Assembly: GCF_012844305.1 (NCBI RefSeq)
Contig: NZ_JABANE010000054.1
Span: 1 to 64,000 of the forward strand
Source of the DNA: Flammeovirga aprica JL-4
GTDB taxonomy: Bacteria; Bacteroidota; Bacteroidia; Cytophagales; Flammeovirgaceae
Length of the DNA stretch: 64,000 nucleotides
Reading direction: 5' to 3'
Position 1 is the stretch's first letter, and every line of letters begins with the position of its first letter. The notes below the pieces were generated by a model. The model saw nothing but the letters and a program-made list of their open reading frames with translations. It ran no database searches and was not told the DNA's origin. Below, in pieces: positions 1 through 8,328 of the stretch. Position numbers and translations under genes: made by a program.

Positions 1-165
1 ATTCATCACCATGTCAGTGATCAATATATCCAACGATATTTAGATGAATTTCATTTTCGATTTAATAGAAGGGTATATCGGAAAACAATTTTCAAAAAAT
101 TATTGGCACGGATGGTTTCTTCAATTCATGTCACCCAAAAACAGCTTTGTGATTGGGCGACGTAA
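1..165 (+). CDS. IS1595-like transposase, C-terminal fragment (cut by window edge)
   Basis: The first 54 codons are open in frame 1 and end in TAA at 163-165. They encode a tail containing YLDEFHFRFNRR (from about residue 13), which matches the conserved C-terminal motif of the DDE transposase domain of IS1595/ISXO2-type insertion sequences. The catalytic residues and start lie upstream of the window, so completeness cannot be judged. A perfect hairpin 57 bases after the stop may be part of the right end of the element. Motif recognition is by eye. Confidence 0.72.
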   Translation: MHHHVSDQYIQRYLDEFHFRFNRRVYRKTIFKKLLARMVSSIHVTQKQLCDWAT

Positions 166-221
166 GTTTATATACCTATAAATTTAAAAAGGAATAGTCG
201 ATGTATCATTACTAAAACGTG

Positions 222-243
222 CCCCATGACTGAACTCATGGGG
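222..243. repeat. Hairpin, possible right end of the IS1595-like element
   Basis: CCCCATGA / TCATGGGG form a perfect 8-bp stem with a 6-base loop. The flanks (a CGTG-type sequence before, TCACGAAACATCCC after) resemble those of hairpins at 11.8-12.0, 31.2-31.8 and 35.4-35.6 kb. It follows the transposase tail closely, so it may belong to the insertion-sequence end. That link is inference. Confidence 0.5.
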
Positions 244-289
244 TCACGAAACATCCCTTTTTTCTCCCCTATTTATTATTGATCACACT

Positions 290-1390
290 CTACATCCCAA
301 AAACAGTCTCCAACCACACTTTATAATCAGCCACAATACTTGAATGTTCTAACTTCAAAATCGCCTCATTATTATATCTCAGTGACCTTGCTCTGAAATT
401 ATGAGCACCCGTCCAGACTGCACTGTTTTCACCGTCTTCAATTAAGATTGTTTTGTTATGAATTGATCTAGCACTGATCCATTTTACAATGCAATTATCA
501 TAGTTGGTATTCCACTCATTCAGTTGGTCTTCCCATCTTTTATCCAAGTTATCTGTCCTTAATGGAGGTGCCATGATGTGTAAAGTTGTTCCTTGATCCA
601 ATAATCCTTGTAATGTAGATTTTAGTGTAGGGCGGTCATCTTCCCACTTGGAATTCATAATAGTAACAACAGCTGTATTGCTTACTCCTGAAAAAATATC
701 AACAGCAATATCTCCGCCTGTGAGTTTTGGTAAGAAGCCTACCGTAGCTTGTCCGTGTTGTTGCCACTCAAAAGACCACTCTCTTAACTTCTTTTCATTA
801 TAGGCTACTTCCATATCTTCGTAGTTAGATACAAAAACATTGTAAAGTGCCTCATCCGCCAGCATTACCATATCTTGGTATTTGGAGTTGTCCTTGGCTG
901 TAAAATTATAGCTCGTCTGTAATACAATATTTCTTCTTATAGAATCTGATGTTGCAATTCCTGAACTCAATAGGTATTTATTGTGATTGATAGATTTTGA
1001 AGAAAGGTAGTTGTTGTATCTTAAAAAAGTAGTCACACTATCTTGTAAGATTTTGGCCGTGTAATTATTGACCTCATCGATATCCAACATTACATGCACC
1101 TCTACTCCTCTTCGCATTGCTTCTAATAAACGGTCTCTAATAGTACCGGTAGAAAACTTAAAAAGATTGACATGGATCGTTTCACCACTTGGGGTGGCAT
1201 CAATGATGTTATTTACATTTTCATAATATATAGTGGAGGAGTTTTTCAAGTCTTCATCTGTGGGTAAGACTGTAATAGGGAATTCTTCATCGAAGGTGAA
1301 AGTATGTGCAGGAACATCAGAAGTGATCGTATCTGCTACTTCACATGAAAAGAAAAAGAGAGGAAGGAAGAGTAGGAAAAGGTGTTTCAT
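290..1390 (-). CDS. Phospholipase D-like domain lipoprotein
   Basis: 366 residues. A lipobox ending FFFSC puts the lipidated cysteine at residue 16, so the protein should be anchored in the cell envelope. The rest looks like a two-lobed phospholipase D/nuclease fold with two H-x-K motifs: HNK at 136-138 and HNK at 311-313. The second is followed by the expected acidic residue (HNKTILIEDG) and by WTGAHNF, typical of the second lobe. The first continues YLLSSG and lacks the usual aspartate, so the active site is asymmetric. Family members cut phosphodiester bonds in lipids or nucleic acids; no substrate can be assigned. It stands alone, with repeat DNA on the upstream side. Confidence 0.75.
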   Translation of the reverse strand: MKHLFLLFLPLFFFSCEVADTITSDVPAHTFTFDEEFPITVLPTDEDLKNSSTIYYENVNNIIDATPSGETIHVNLFKFSTGTIRDRLLEAMRRGVEVHVMLDIDEVNNYTAKILQDSVTTFLRYNNYLSSKSINHNKYLLSSGIATSDSIRRNIVLQTSYNFTAKDNSKYQDMVMLADEALYNVFVSNYEDMEVAYNEKKLREWSFEWQQHGQATVGFLPKLTGGDIAVDIFSGVSNTAVVTIMNSKWEDDRPTLKSTLQGLLDQGTTLHIMAPPLRTDNLDKRWEDQLNEWNTNYDNCIVKWISARSIHNKTILIEDGENSAVWTGAHNFRARSLRYNNEAILKLEHSSIVADYKVWLETVFGM

Positions 1391-1487
1391 TAGTTTAGAA
1401 AGAATTGATTTTATATACCCGTTATTTTCTTGTCTACCCGTAGTTTTCGTCCGCTACAAAAAAAGTTTATCTTAAATGGCTTGGTTC

Positions 1488-1770
1488 TACTTCCAAACTT
1501 CCTTCTTCTTCATTTTTTGTCTTGAAACAAAAACGAAGCAAAAAATTCAAGGCTTAGAAGTCAAAAGCTAAATTCCATTACTTTCGCCTAAATGATTTTA
1601 AACTCTCTAAAGCTCAAACAAGAAAATCATTCTTTACGGCTCAATTCATGAAATTCTTTACGCTTTTCCCTTCAAGGCCAGGAAAGCATTACCAGACGAA
1701 TTGGGTAAAAAATACTTGCTCGAATGAATACTATAAGCATTCGAAAAACTTAGTTTACAATTTATTTCAA
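1488..1770 (+). repeat. Interspersed ~300-bp repeat, copy A
   Basis: This block is highly similar to 31363-31685 (same strand) and 7900-8225 (opposite strand). Shared landmarks in order are a TTCTTCTTCATTTTTTGTC-type start, an AAATGATTTT/AAAATCATTT stem, CATGAAATTCTTTACGCTTT, CCCTTCAAGGCC, and a stem with TCGAATG/CATTCGA arms. Copy A lacks the AGAAATC/GATTTCT hairpin present in the other two. No convincing gene lies inside; the short open frames are by-products. Confidence 0.85.
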
Positions 1771-1802
1771 TAACAGGAAACGGTTTTTTTTGAGATAAAA
1801 AG

Positions 1803-1849
1803 AAAGGAATAAAGTACTTTGGATTTCAGGTAAAGCACTTTATTCCTTT
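1803..1849 (-). terminator. Intrinsic terminator after the beta-helix lipoprotein gene
   Basis: A long stem pairs AAAGGAATAAAGT (1803-1815) with ACTTTATTCCTTT (1837-1849), extended inward by CTTT/AAAG around a short loop. Read on the minus strand it follows the stop at 1873 and is followed by a T-rich stretch (CTTTTTATC). It could work in both directions. Confidence 0.7.
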
Positions 1850-1872
1850 TATTATTGACGTTCGTCTACTAA

Positions 1873-3249
1873 TTATTTAGTACCGTATGCACCAATGTAA
1901 GAGGCTGAGTTTGGAACTGCGAAAGTTTTTCCAGCTACAGAGATTGACTTGTACATAGGAACTACTTGATCAGAACCTGCATCTTTAGCAGATGAAGTTG
2001 AAGATAAGTGGAAGTCGTACTGTGCCCAATCCTCGAATTTCACTGTTTCGATTGGCGTATAGAAAGCCTCTTCACCGTCGATTGCTTCGATTTTGAATGC
2101 CTCAACATTAAAGTTTACGAAACCAGGCTTACCTGTAGTAATTGAAGACTCAGATACATTTTTTAATACACCATTACTTGGAGCAAACTCATTTTGGATG
2201 ATGTCATTGTAACCATAGTAGAATTGGTTTCCGATAGTAGTGTTTTCCATATCTACGTTAGTGTCACCTGTTGCATGATCTCCAACGATACGTACACCAT
2301 AACGGCAGTTTACGATAATGTTATTGAAAACTTTACCTCTTGCACCATCTTCGATGTTTACAGAACCACCACGACCTGACTTTGATCTTCTCCATCCGCC
2401 AGAAACGATAGTGTTGTTGTAAGCGTTGATGTTAGTTTGTACAGCATCACCGTTTTTGTTTGACCATTTAGGACCGTTTGTAGCGATGTGGTAAAAAAGG
2501 TTGTAAGCGATATCACCAGTAGTGCCTGCTTTGATGTTTAATGCTTCTCCACCTGTAGCACCGATAAATGCGAATACGTTATTGTAGAATGAGATTTGAC
2601 CACCTTCAGGACGGAATGCATCATCTACCATATAAGCGATTGTTGAGTTGTGAACCACTATTTTTGTTTCAGAGCTTTCAGAGTAGAAACCATAAGAAGG
2701 TTCACCTACTTCAAAACCTAATTCTCTTTGAATAGAAAAATGCTCATCTGTTAAGATACCGTTAGCAAATTCCATTACTACGTGGTCCAATACGAAAGAC
2801 TTCGCTGTAGCAGTACAGACAAAACCAGCCCAAGCTTGTAAGTTGAAGATGTTTGCTTCAGTTCTGTCAGCATCAGGAACAGTAAAGTAGATAGGGTCCT
2901 CAGCAGTACCTAACGCATGTAAGTTACCGTCGATGATAAATTCAGGAGCAACATCTTTATCTGCTAAAACTTTTACACCTGGCTCGATTGTTAATGTAAC
3001 ACCTTCTTTAATTACTACGTGATTTCCGAAGTTTACAGTGATACCTGAAGCCCAAGTTTCATCTTCAGTAATGTTATATACCTCTGTAATTGTGATGTCT
3101 TCAGCTTCTTCCGGAGTGATAGGGTTGTCCACATCAGGAGTGTCATTATCATCTCCTAAAATTTCAGTGTCTTCGCTACATGATACCACAACGAATAGTG
3201 TAGAAAGGACCAAAAGACCTTTTACAAGAAAAGAGTTAAAAGTTTTCAT
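1873..3249 (-). CDS. Secreted lipoprotein with right-handed beta-helix fold
   Basis: 458 residues. A lipoprotein signal peptide ends VVVSC with Cys24. A short acidic linker (about 25-55, rich in D, N and P) leads into repeated beta-strand rungs. Phrases such as GVTLTIEPGVKVLAD, FVLDHVVMEFANG and YNNTIVSGGW are typical of parallel beta-helix repeats. It lies 30 bases downstream of a TonB-dependent receptor gene on the same strand, so the two are probably one operon and act together at the cell surface. Such folds often bind or cut polysaccharides, but no catalytic signature is visible, so it could be only a ligand-capture partner. A strong terminator follows. Confidence 0.72.
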   Translation of the reverse strand: MKTFNSFLVKGLLVLSTLFVVVSCSEDTEILGDDNDTPDVDNPITPEEAEDITITEVYNITEDETWASGITVNFGNHVVIKEGVTLTIEPGVKVLADKDVAPEFIIDGNLHALGTAEDPIYFTVPDADRTEANIFNLQAWAGFVCTATAKSFVLDHVVMEFANGILTDEHFSIQRELGFEVGEPSYGFYSESSETKIVVHNSTIAYMVDDAFRPEGGQISFYNNVFAFIGATGGEALNIKAGTTGDIAYNLFYHIATNGPKWSNKNGDAVQTNINAYNNTIVSGGWRRSKSGRGGSVNIEDGARGKVFNNIIVNCRYGVRIVGDHATGDTNVDMENTTIGNQFYYGYNDIIQNEFAPSNGVLKNVSESSITTGKPGFVNFNVEAFKIEAIDGEEAFYTPIETVKFEDWAQYDFHLSSTSSAKDAGSDQVVPMYKSISVAGKTFAVPNSASYIGAYGTK

Positions 3250-3279
3250 TTTAAACTTAAAAAAATTGTTTTGAATAGA

Positions 3280-6057
3280 TTATAATTTGTACTTAATACC
3301 CAATTGGAAATTACGTCCGTAACGTTCATCCCTCACCTTAAGGGGATCACCAGGATTACCTTGTTTAGGGTATTTAGATTGTCTTTCATTAAGTTCTTGA
3401 TCCACGTAAAGTACAAGTGGTGTGTCAAGAAGATTTCTAGCTTTCACGAAAAATGTTAGCCCAAAATCAAAGTGTTTTTCCATTGAAAAGTCCATTTGCC
3501 ATCTTGCTTCCTGCCAGAAGTCCTTTTCATAATATCTTACTACCTGATCAATTCTTTTGCCTGTAAATACATTGGCTAGTTGAATGTCAAGGCCCATTTT
3601 CTGGTTTTTGTACAGCAATGAAACATTACCGATATGTGCAGACTGTCCTTGTAGTGGACGTGTTTGATCAACATCTACAGGTTTATTATTGGAAGAAGGA
3701 TCATTAGGATCATCTCTTACGTATAATATCTTGGTTGTTGTAATACTTGATTGTGTGTAAGTATAATTGGCTTTGATACCAAAGTTTCTAAAGTACTTTG
3801 TGGCGTCAATTTCCAAACCGTAGTTGACAGCAGAACCAAAGTTATCAGGCTGTAAATAAGTTCTGCCTCTTTCGTCTCTTTTTACTCCGCTTTCAATTGG
3901 ATCTTGGATGTTTTTATAGAATAACCCAATAAATAAATTATCTCTTACACCTGGGAAAACTTCGTAACGCAGATCAATATTATCCGCTATTGTTCGCTTC
4001 AAATCTGGGTTTCCTTTTTCATCAATTCCTGTATCAGTTACTTCTTCTCCTATTGAATAAGGAACAATTTCGAAGAAGCCTGGACGGATCACAGAACGGA
4101 AGTATGAGGCTCTTAAGTTTGAGTTTTCATTTAGCTTATAACGAAAATGTAAACTCGGTAAGTAATCCACATACTCCTGTCCTCCTTCAGGATCCATTTC
4201 ATAAGGAGGATGTCTTAAAGTATACCCTTGATCTGTATGTTCCACACGTACACCACCTACTATTTCTGTGCGTTGAGAAGGCTCATATTTATACTCAACA
4301 TAGTAAGCTAAAATGTTTTCATGTGCATCATAATTCAGAGGGTTTGTTCTTCCTCCTTTTGGGTTTGATAGTGACCAGTCTACTTCATTGTATTTCCAGT
4401 CTTCACCCGTTTTGGTTTCATTGTTAAGGGGTTTAAAGTTGTAACGGATGTAATTGTTAGTTCTTTCTTTATTTCTGTACATTCCACCTACTTTCAACTC
4501 TCCAAAGCGATCCAAATCGACCGTGTTGTTGATATAAGCAGAATAATCTCTATCTGAGTTATCTTCCCAAATTCTGTATTGAGAACCAAAGTCCTCTACA
4601 CGCACCTGATTGGGCACTCCATTTACAAAAGCGGCATTTCTTGTAAAAATGGTTTGGTCAGGACGGTTTCTAGTGGCTAATGAATACACGGCAGACCAAT
4701 CCAATTTCCAAGCAGGTAATATTTGATGTTTACCTTGCAGTGTTGAGTTCTGGATCTTCTGTTCAGTAGTTCTTATTCTAGTCACAAAAGTAGCCGTACC
4801 ACTCTGACTTTCTGGATCATACTCTCCGTCCCAAAGTCTATACCTTACAGTCTCTCTTACCTGATCTTCTCTTTCATAAATCAAGGCATTGTACAAACTG
4901 ATACTGTGTTTGTTATTGAAAACATAATCAATTTTATTATGAACACCTCCCCTTGTCATGGCAGAAGAATACTGTCTGTATTCATAGGTTTCAAGGTCAA
5001 CTAAATTTGTAATTTGGTTATAACCCACATCATATACATGTGTATCAGAACCTCTATGCAATTTTTGTAAACTACCTGCCAATACAACACCTAATTTACC
5101 ATCTAAGAAACGATTACTAACCGATGCACCTAAATTAAAATCAATTGGATTGTAAGTTTCTTTAGGCACTAAATTGTCCGTTGTAAAGTCATTAAATGTC
5201 GCACTATATCCTTCAACGGCTCTATCATGCGGAGCAATTTTATTGGTCAGAGACTGATCATACGTAAGGAAAGGCTGTCCTCCATCTTTTAAGAATAAGG
5301 TGTTCATACCACCAGAAGCATTGATCTTAAAGCTAAAACGATCTTTCGCATTTTTCATGATCAAGTTCATAGCACCACCTACCGCATCACCTTCCATACT
5401 TGGTGTTAAAGCCTTAGTAACCTCCACACGGTCAAGCAATTCAGAAGGAAACATATCCAAAGGAACATATCTGTTTTTATTATCAGGAGATGGAATTTTC
5501 ACACCATTTACTAAAGTGTAAGAATATCTTTTAGGCATACCTCTTACAATGGCGAAACTTCCTACACCAGAATTATTTTGTTCCAAAGAAACACCTGATA
5601 CTCTTTGCATTACATCAGCAACGTTCAGGTCGGGTGAAAGTTCAATAGTACTCGCTGAAACCACATTCAATACCATAGGTGAATGCTGTTCTGTAGCTCT
5701 TGCACTTGCATCCGTGTCTAATTCTCTCGAAGCTCTAACTTCCACTTCGGCTAACTCTTGATGATCTTCTTTCAACACAAAATCAACTACTGTCTCTCCA
5801 CTTACAGTCACTGATTTTATTTGTGTTTTAAAGCCTACAAAAGATGCTTTAAGATTGAGAGAACTATTGTTTGTCCCTTTAATAATGTAAGTACCATCAA
5901 GACCTACAATTGCACCATTAGTGGTGCCTTCCACTACAACAGACGCCCCAATTAAGGCTTCTCCATTTTTGTCTGTTATAGTCCCTTTAATTACTTGTGC
6001 TGATGCTAAAAAAGTCGTCAGATGAAAAATTATCATCAGCAGTAAAGACTTATACAT
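3280..6057 (-). CDS. TonB-dependent outer-membrane receptor with carboxypeptidase-regulatory-like N-domain
   Basis: 925 residues. The signal peptide ends ASAQ near residue 21. A carboxypeptidase-D regulatory-like beta-sandwich follows (GTITDKNGEALIGASVVVEG, about 24-105), then a plug domain with the recognisable RGMPKRYSYTLVNGVKIP stretch and VEVTKALTPSMEGDAVGGAMN, then a long beta-barrel ending in aromatic-rich strands (GRNFQLGIKYKL). It lacks SusC-type hallmarks and no SusD gene is adjacent, so it is closer to FecA/CirA-like receptors. It should import a ligand too large for porins using TonB energy. The downstream beta-helix lipoprotein gene (30-base gap) is the likely partner. The substrate is unknown. 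Confidence 0.88.
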   Translation of the reverse strand: MYKSLLLMIIFHLTTFLASAQVIKGTITDKNGEALIGASVVVEGTTNGAIVGLDGTYIIKGTNNSSLNLKASFVGFKTQIKSVTVSGETVVDFVLKEDHQELAEVEVRASRELDTDASARATEQHSPMVLNVVSASTIELSPDLNVADVMQRVSGVSLEQNNSGVGSFAIVRGMPKRYSYTLVNGVKIPSPDNKNRYVPLDMFPSELLDRVEVTKALTPSMEGDAVGGAMNLIMKNAKDRFSFKINASGGMNTLFLKDGGQPFLTYDQSLTNKIAPHDRAVEGYSATFNDFTTDNLVPKETYNPIDFNLGASVSNRFLDGKLGVVLAGSLQKLHRGSDTHVYDVGYNQITNLVDLETYEYRQYSSAMTRGGVHNKIDYVFNNKHSISLYNALIYEREDQVRETVRYRLWDGEYDPESQSGTATFVTRIRTTEQKIQNSTLQGKHQILPAWKLDWSAVYSLATRNRPDQTIFTRNAAFVNGVPNQVRVEDFGSQYRIWEDNSDRDYSAYINNTVDLDRFGELKVGGMYRNKERTNNYIRYNFKPLNNETKTGEDWKYNEVDWSLSNPKGGRTNPLNYDAHENILAYYVEYKYEPSQRTEIVGGVRVEHTDQGYTLRHPPYEMDPEGGQEYVDYLPSLHFRYKLNENSNLRASYFRSVIRPGFFEIVPYSIGEEVTDTGIDEKGNPDLKRTIADNIDLRYEVFPGVRDNLFIGLFYKNIQDPIESGVKRDERGRTYLQPDNFGSAVNYGLEIDATKYFRNFGIKANYTYTQSSITTTKILYVRDDPNDPSSNNKPVDVDQTRPLQGQSAHIGNVSLLYKNQKMGLDIQLANVFTGKRIDQVVRYYEKDFWQEARWQMDFSMEKHFDFGLTFFVKARNLLDTPLVLYVDQELNERQSKYPKQGNPGDPLKVRDERYGRNFQLGIKYKL

Positions 6058-6664
6058 TTGTCTAGTTTAGATTGATTACGGTGCAAAAGTGAGAAACTGA
6101 AATCGAACTGTAACCACAAAAGAGATTACGAAATTTTTAAAATCAATGAACCTTTTATGAACAACAAAAGCTAAAATGAATTCAATCTTACAGAATAAAA
6201 AATCTTTCATTAACAGTGAGTATTCATTCATAAATTTTCCATAAGAATTGATAAAATGTTAATAACACAATTAAAACGACAATAATTTTAAAACATAAAA
6301 CACTATTAATCAATGTATTAATTTGTTAATGAAAATTACACCACCACAACTCACAACAAAGTTCACCATTACTCAAAAACTAAAAAAATGTGAATATTTT
6401 TTTAGAAGATTAAAATTAAAAAAAATAAAAACTGCTAAAGTCTCTTTTTTATCAATGAATTTTTCTTATGTACAAAGACTTAAAACACTGATTACATCCA
6501 ATTGTTAATCTTTCATCAGCATTAATTACAAATCATTATACATAATGATGTGCTTGAATGCCTAAAATTGGAGACAATCTGATTATATTGCGCTTTCAAA
6601 TTTATTTTATTGAGAAATAGATTAAAGAATAGCTTTAATTAAAATATAGCTCCAAAAAAATTCA
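6058..6664. other. AT-rich intergenic region between divergent genes
   Basis: About 600 bases separate the receptor gene (minus) from the 352-residue gene (plus). The stretch is very AT-rich with several A-runs around 6385-6435. It should hold both promoters, but no clear TAnnTTTG box, palindromic operator or terminator was identified. A 61-codon open frame at 6323-6508 has A-run-driven, lysine-rich composition and is judged accidental. Confidence 0.5.
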
Positions 6665-7723
6665 ATGGGAAAGAATATTAATTTATCAAAATACTTAACT
6701 GAAGAGTTTGAAACAAGAGAAGGTTTAGATGCCTTGCTTGAATTCGTAGTATCCAGCTGGAATGACATTCAAAGTCTAGAGGCTTCTAGTATTTTGGAAA
6801 ATTCAGAAACACCAAACGACCAAATTTTGGGTTTCCTTTCGTCAATAGATGCTCAACTTGATTATGGAAAAGGGTATAGAGATTTTGAAAATAGTCTTCT
6901 ACCTTCATTGCAGAAAATATCAGATAGAATCAATAAACAGTTTGATCTTGTTCTAAATCCTTATTTCAAGAAAAGATCAATTACCAGTGAACAAGAACGT
7001 AAGGTTGATATCAAGGATATGACCAACTTGATTGTTTTAATGGAATCGTTATTGATCAACTATGACCTTGAAGAATATGATGAGGATATTGAGATCTACA
7101 AGAAAGTATTCTTAGACGGTAAAATTGACCAGAAACCTTTTGGAGTGAAAAACTTCTTGGCTAAAACAGTCGGTAAGTTTTTAGTAATGGCTAATAATAA
7201 TGTCATCTCTTATGAGGAAAAGGAATTAGCAGAAAAGTTAGTGGCTTATAAGAAGCGATTGACTGCTGATATTCTTTTCTTGATCTTCAACGTAAGCTGG
7301 TTGCCAAAAGAAAGAACGTATAAAAATACTTTAACGCTCAACTTGCTTCAGTCAATGGAATTGGGTGACAACTTGGAGGATTATGGTGATATCATGACGC
7401 AAGTTTTGGCTTATACACAAAAGGTCAAAAACTTAAACCCAAGTATTGTTAGAGAATGCACAGTATTCCATGATTATACTTTACCAAAATACTTGGAGTG
7501 GAAGCAATTAGAAATCAAAGACAGAACGTTCAAACCGCTAGGTCAAGTGGAAGAGTTCAATATCCTTTTCGCTAAGAAATTAGGTTTCTTTACAGTAGAT
7601 ACAATCCAAAGTAATGGTAACAGTGATATTGTAAGAGCCGGATACCCTATCGTAAACGGACACTTCGTTTGGGAAAATATTCCAATGGGTGATAAAGCCA
7701 ATAAAAAGGTAGTTTATCAGTAA
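6665..7723 (+). CDS. Hypothetical protein, 352 residues, mostly alpha-helical
   Basis: Not recognised. There is no signal peptide or membrane segment, so it should be cytoplasmic. The N-terminal two-thirds is rich in helix-forming and charged residues (for example QERKVDIKDMTNLIVLMESL and EEYDEDIEIYKKVFLDGK). The C-terminal part carries an aromatic stretch, YPIVNGHFVWENIPMG. Codon use looks normal, the frame is uninterrupted, and a strong terminator follows 22 bases after the stop, so it is very probably a real single-gene unit. Nothing around it suggests a function. Confidence 0.7.
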   Translation: MGKNINLSKYLTEEFETREGLDALLEFVVSSWNDIQSLEASSILENSETPNDQILGFLSSIDAQLDYGKGYRDFENSLLPSLQKISDRINKQFDLVLNPYFKKRSITSEQERKVDIKDMTNLIVLMESLLINYDLEEYDEDIEIYKKVFLDGKIDQKPFGVKNFLAKTVGKFLVMANNNVISYEEKELAEKLVAYKKRLTADILFLIFNVSWLPKERTYKNTLTLNLLQSMELGDNLEDYGDIMTQVLAYTQKVKNLNPSIVRECTVFHDYTLPKYLEWKQLEIKDRTFKPLGQVEEFNILFAKKLGFFTVDTIQSNGNSDIVRAGYPIVNGHFVWENIPMGDKANKKVVYQ

Positions 7724-7745
7724 ACACCTTTTAATATAAATAATC

Positions 7746-7785
7746 AATCCCGCTTTCATATTTGGTTTGAAGGCGGGATTTTTTT
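7746..7785 (+). terminator. Intrinsic terminator
   Basis: AATCCCGC (7746-7753) pairs with GCGGGATT (7773-7780), followed by a run of T. It ends the transcript of the 352-residue hypothetical gene. Confidence 0.9.
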
Positions 7786-7899
7786 GTGCTTTTGAAAATG
7801 AAAATTTAGTGTAGTAACTATTGGGGTATTCGACGACGCTATAATGATGAGATAATTCATTTTAAAACGTTCTTTTTTTTTATAGATTTGACACACACT

Positions 7900-8225
7900 G
7901 TAATGTAAATTAAGTTTCGAAGACTCATTGTAATTAGAAATCAGGAGATTTCTGATGATCTGTAGGACACGAATGACGCTACCGCTTAACATTCGCACCA
8001 TTAAGCTTACTAGCACATTAGTTTGGTAGTACTACCCCTGGCCTTGAAGGGAAAAGCGTTAAGAATTTCATGAAATGAGCCGTTAAAAATGATTTTCTTG
8101 TTTGAGCTTTAGCGAGTTTAAAATCATTTAGGCGAGAGGAATGAAATTTAGCTTTTGACTTCTAAGCCTTGAATTTTTTGCTTCGTTTTTGTTTTAAGAC
8201 AAAAATGAAGAAGTAGGAAGCTTGA
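7900..8225 (-). repeat. Interspersed ~300-bp repeat, copy B (inverted)
   Basis: Reverse-complement copy of the repeat at 1488-1770 and 31363-31685. It shares with copy C an extra end segment holding a CGAATG/CATTCG stem and an AGAAATC-AGGA-GATTTCT hairpin. The 86-codon frame on the minus strand here (7756-8016) is built partly from the repeat and is not considered a gene. Confidence 0.85.
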
Positions 8226-8328
8226 AAATAGATCCTAGAACGCTTGTAGAAATATGAATTTGAAGTTGACGAAAGTTTAATTTACAATGTACCAACTACA
8301 TAATTATCTAAACCATTTTTTTAACTGA

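Noticed and set aside
3990-4427. 145-codon frame opposite the TonB-dependent receptor
   Set aside because: Shadow of the receptor gene, with leucine/histidine-rich reversed coding composition and no recognisable domain.
7756-8016. 86-codon minus-strand frame after the first terminator
   Set aside because: Partly made from the 300-bp repeat and partly from the terminator; the equivalent frame is not kept in other copies of the repeat.
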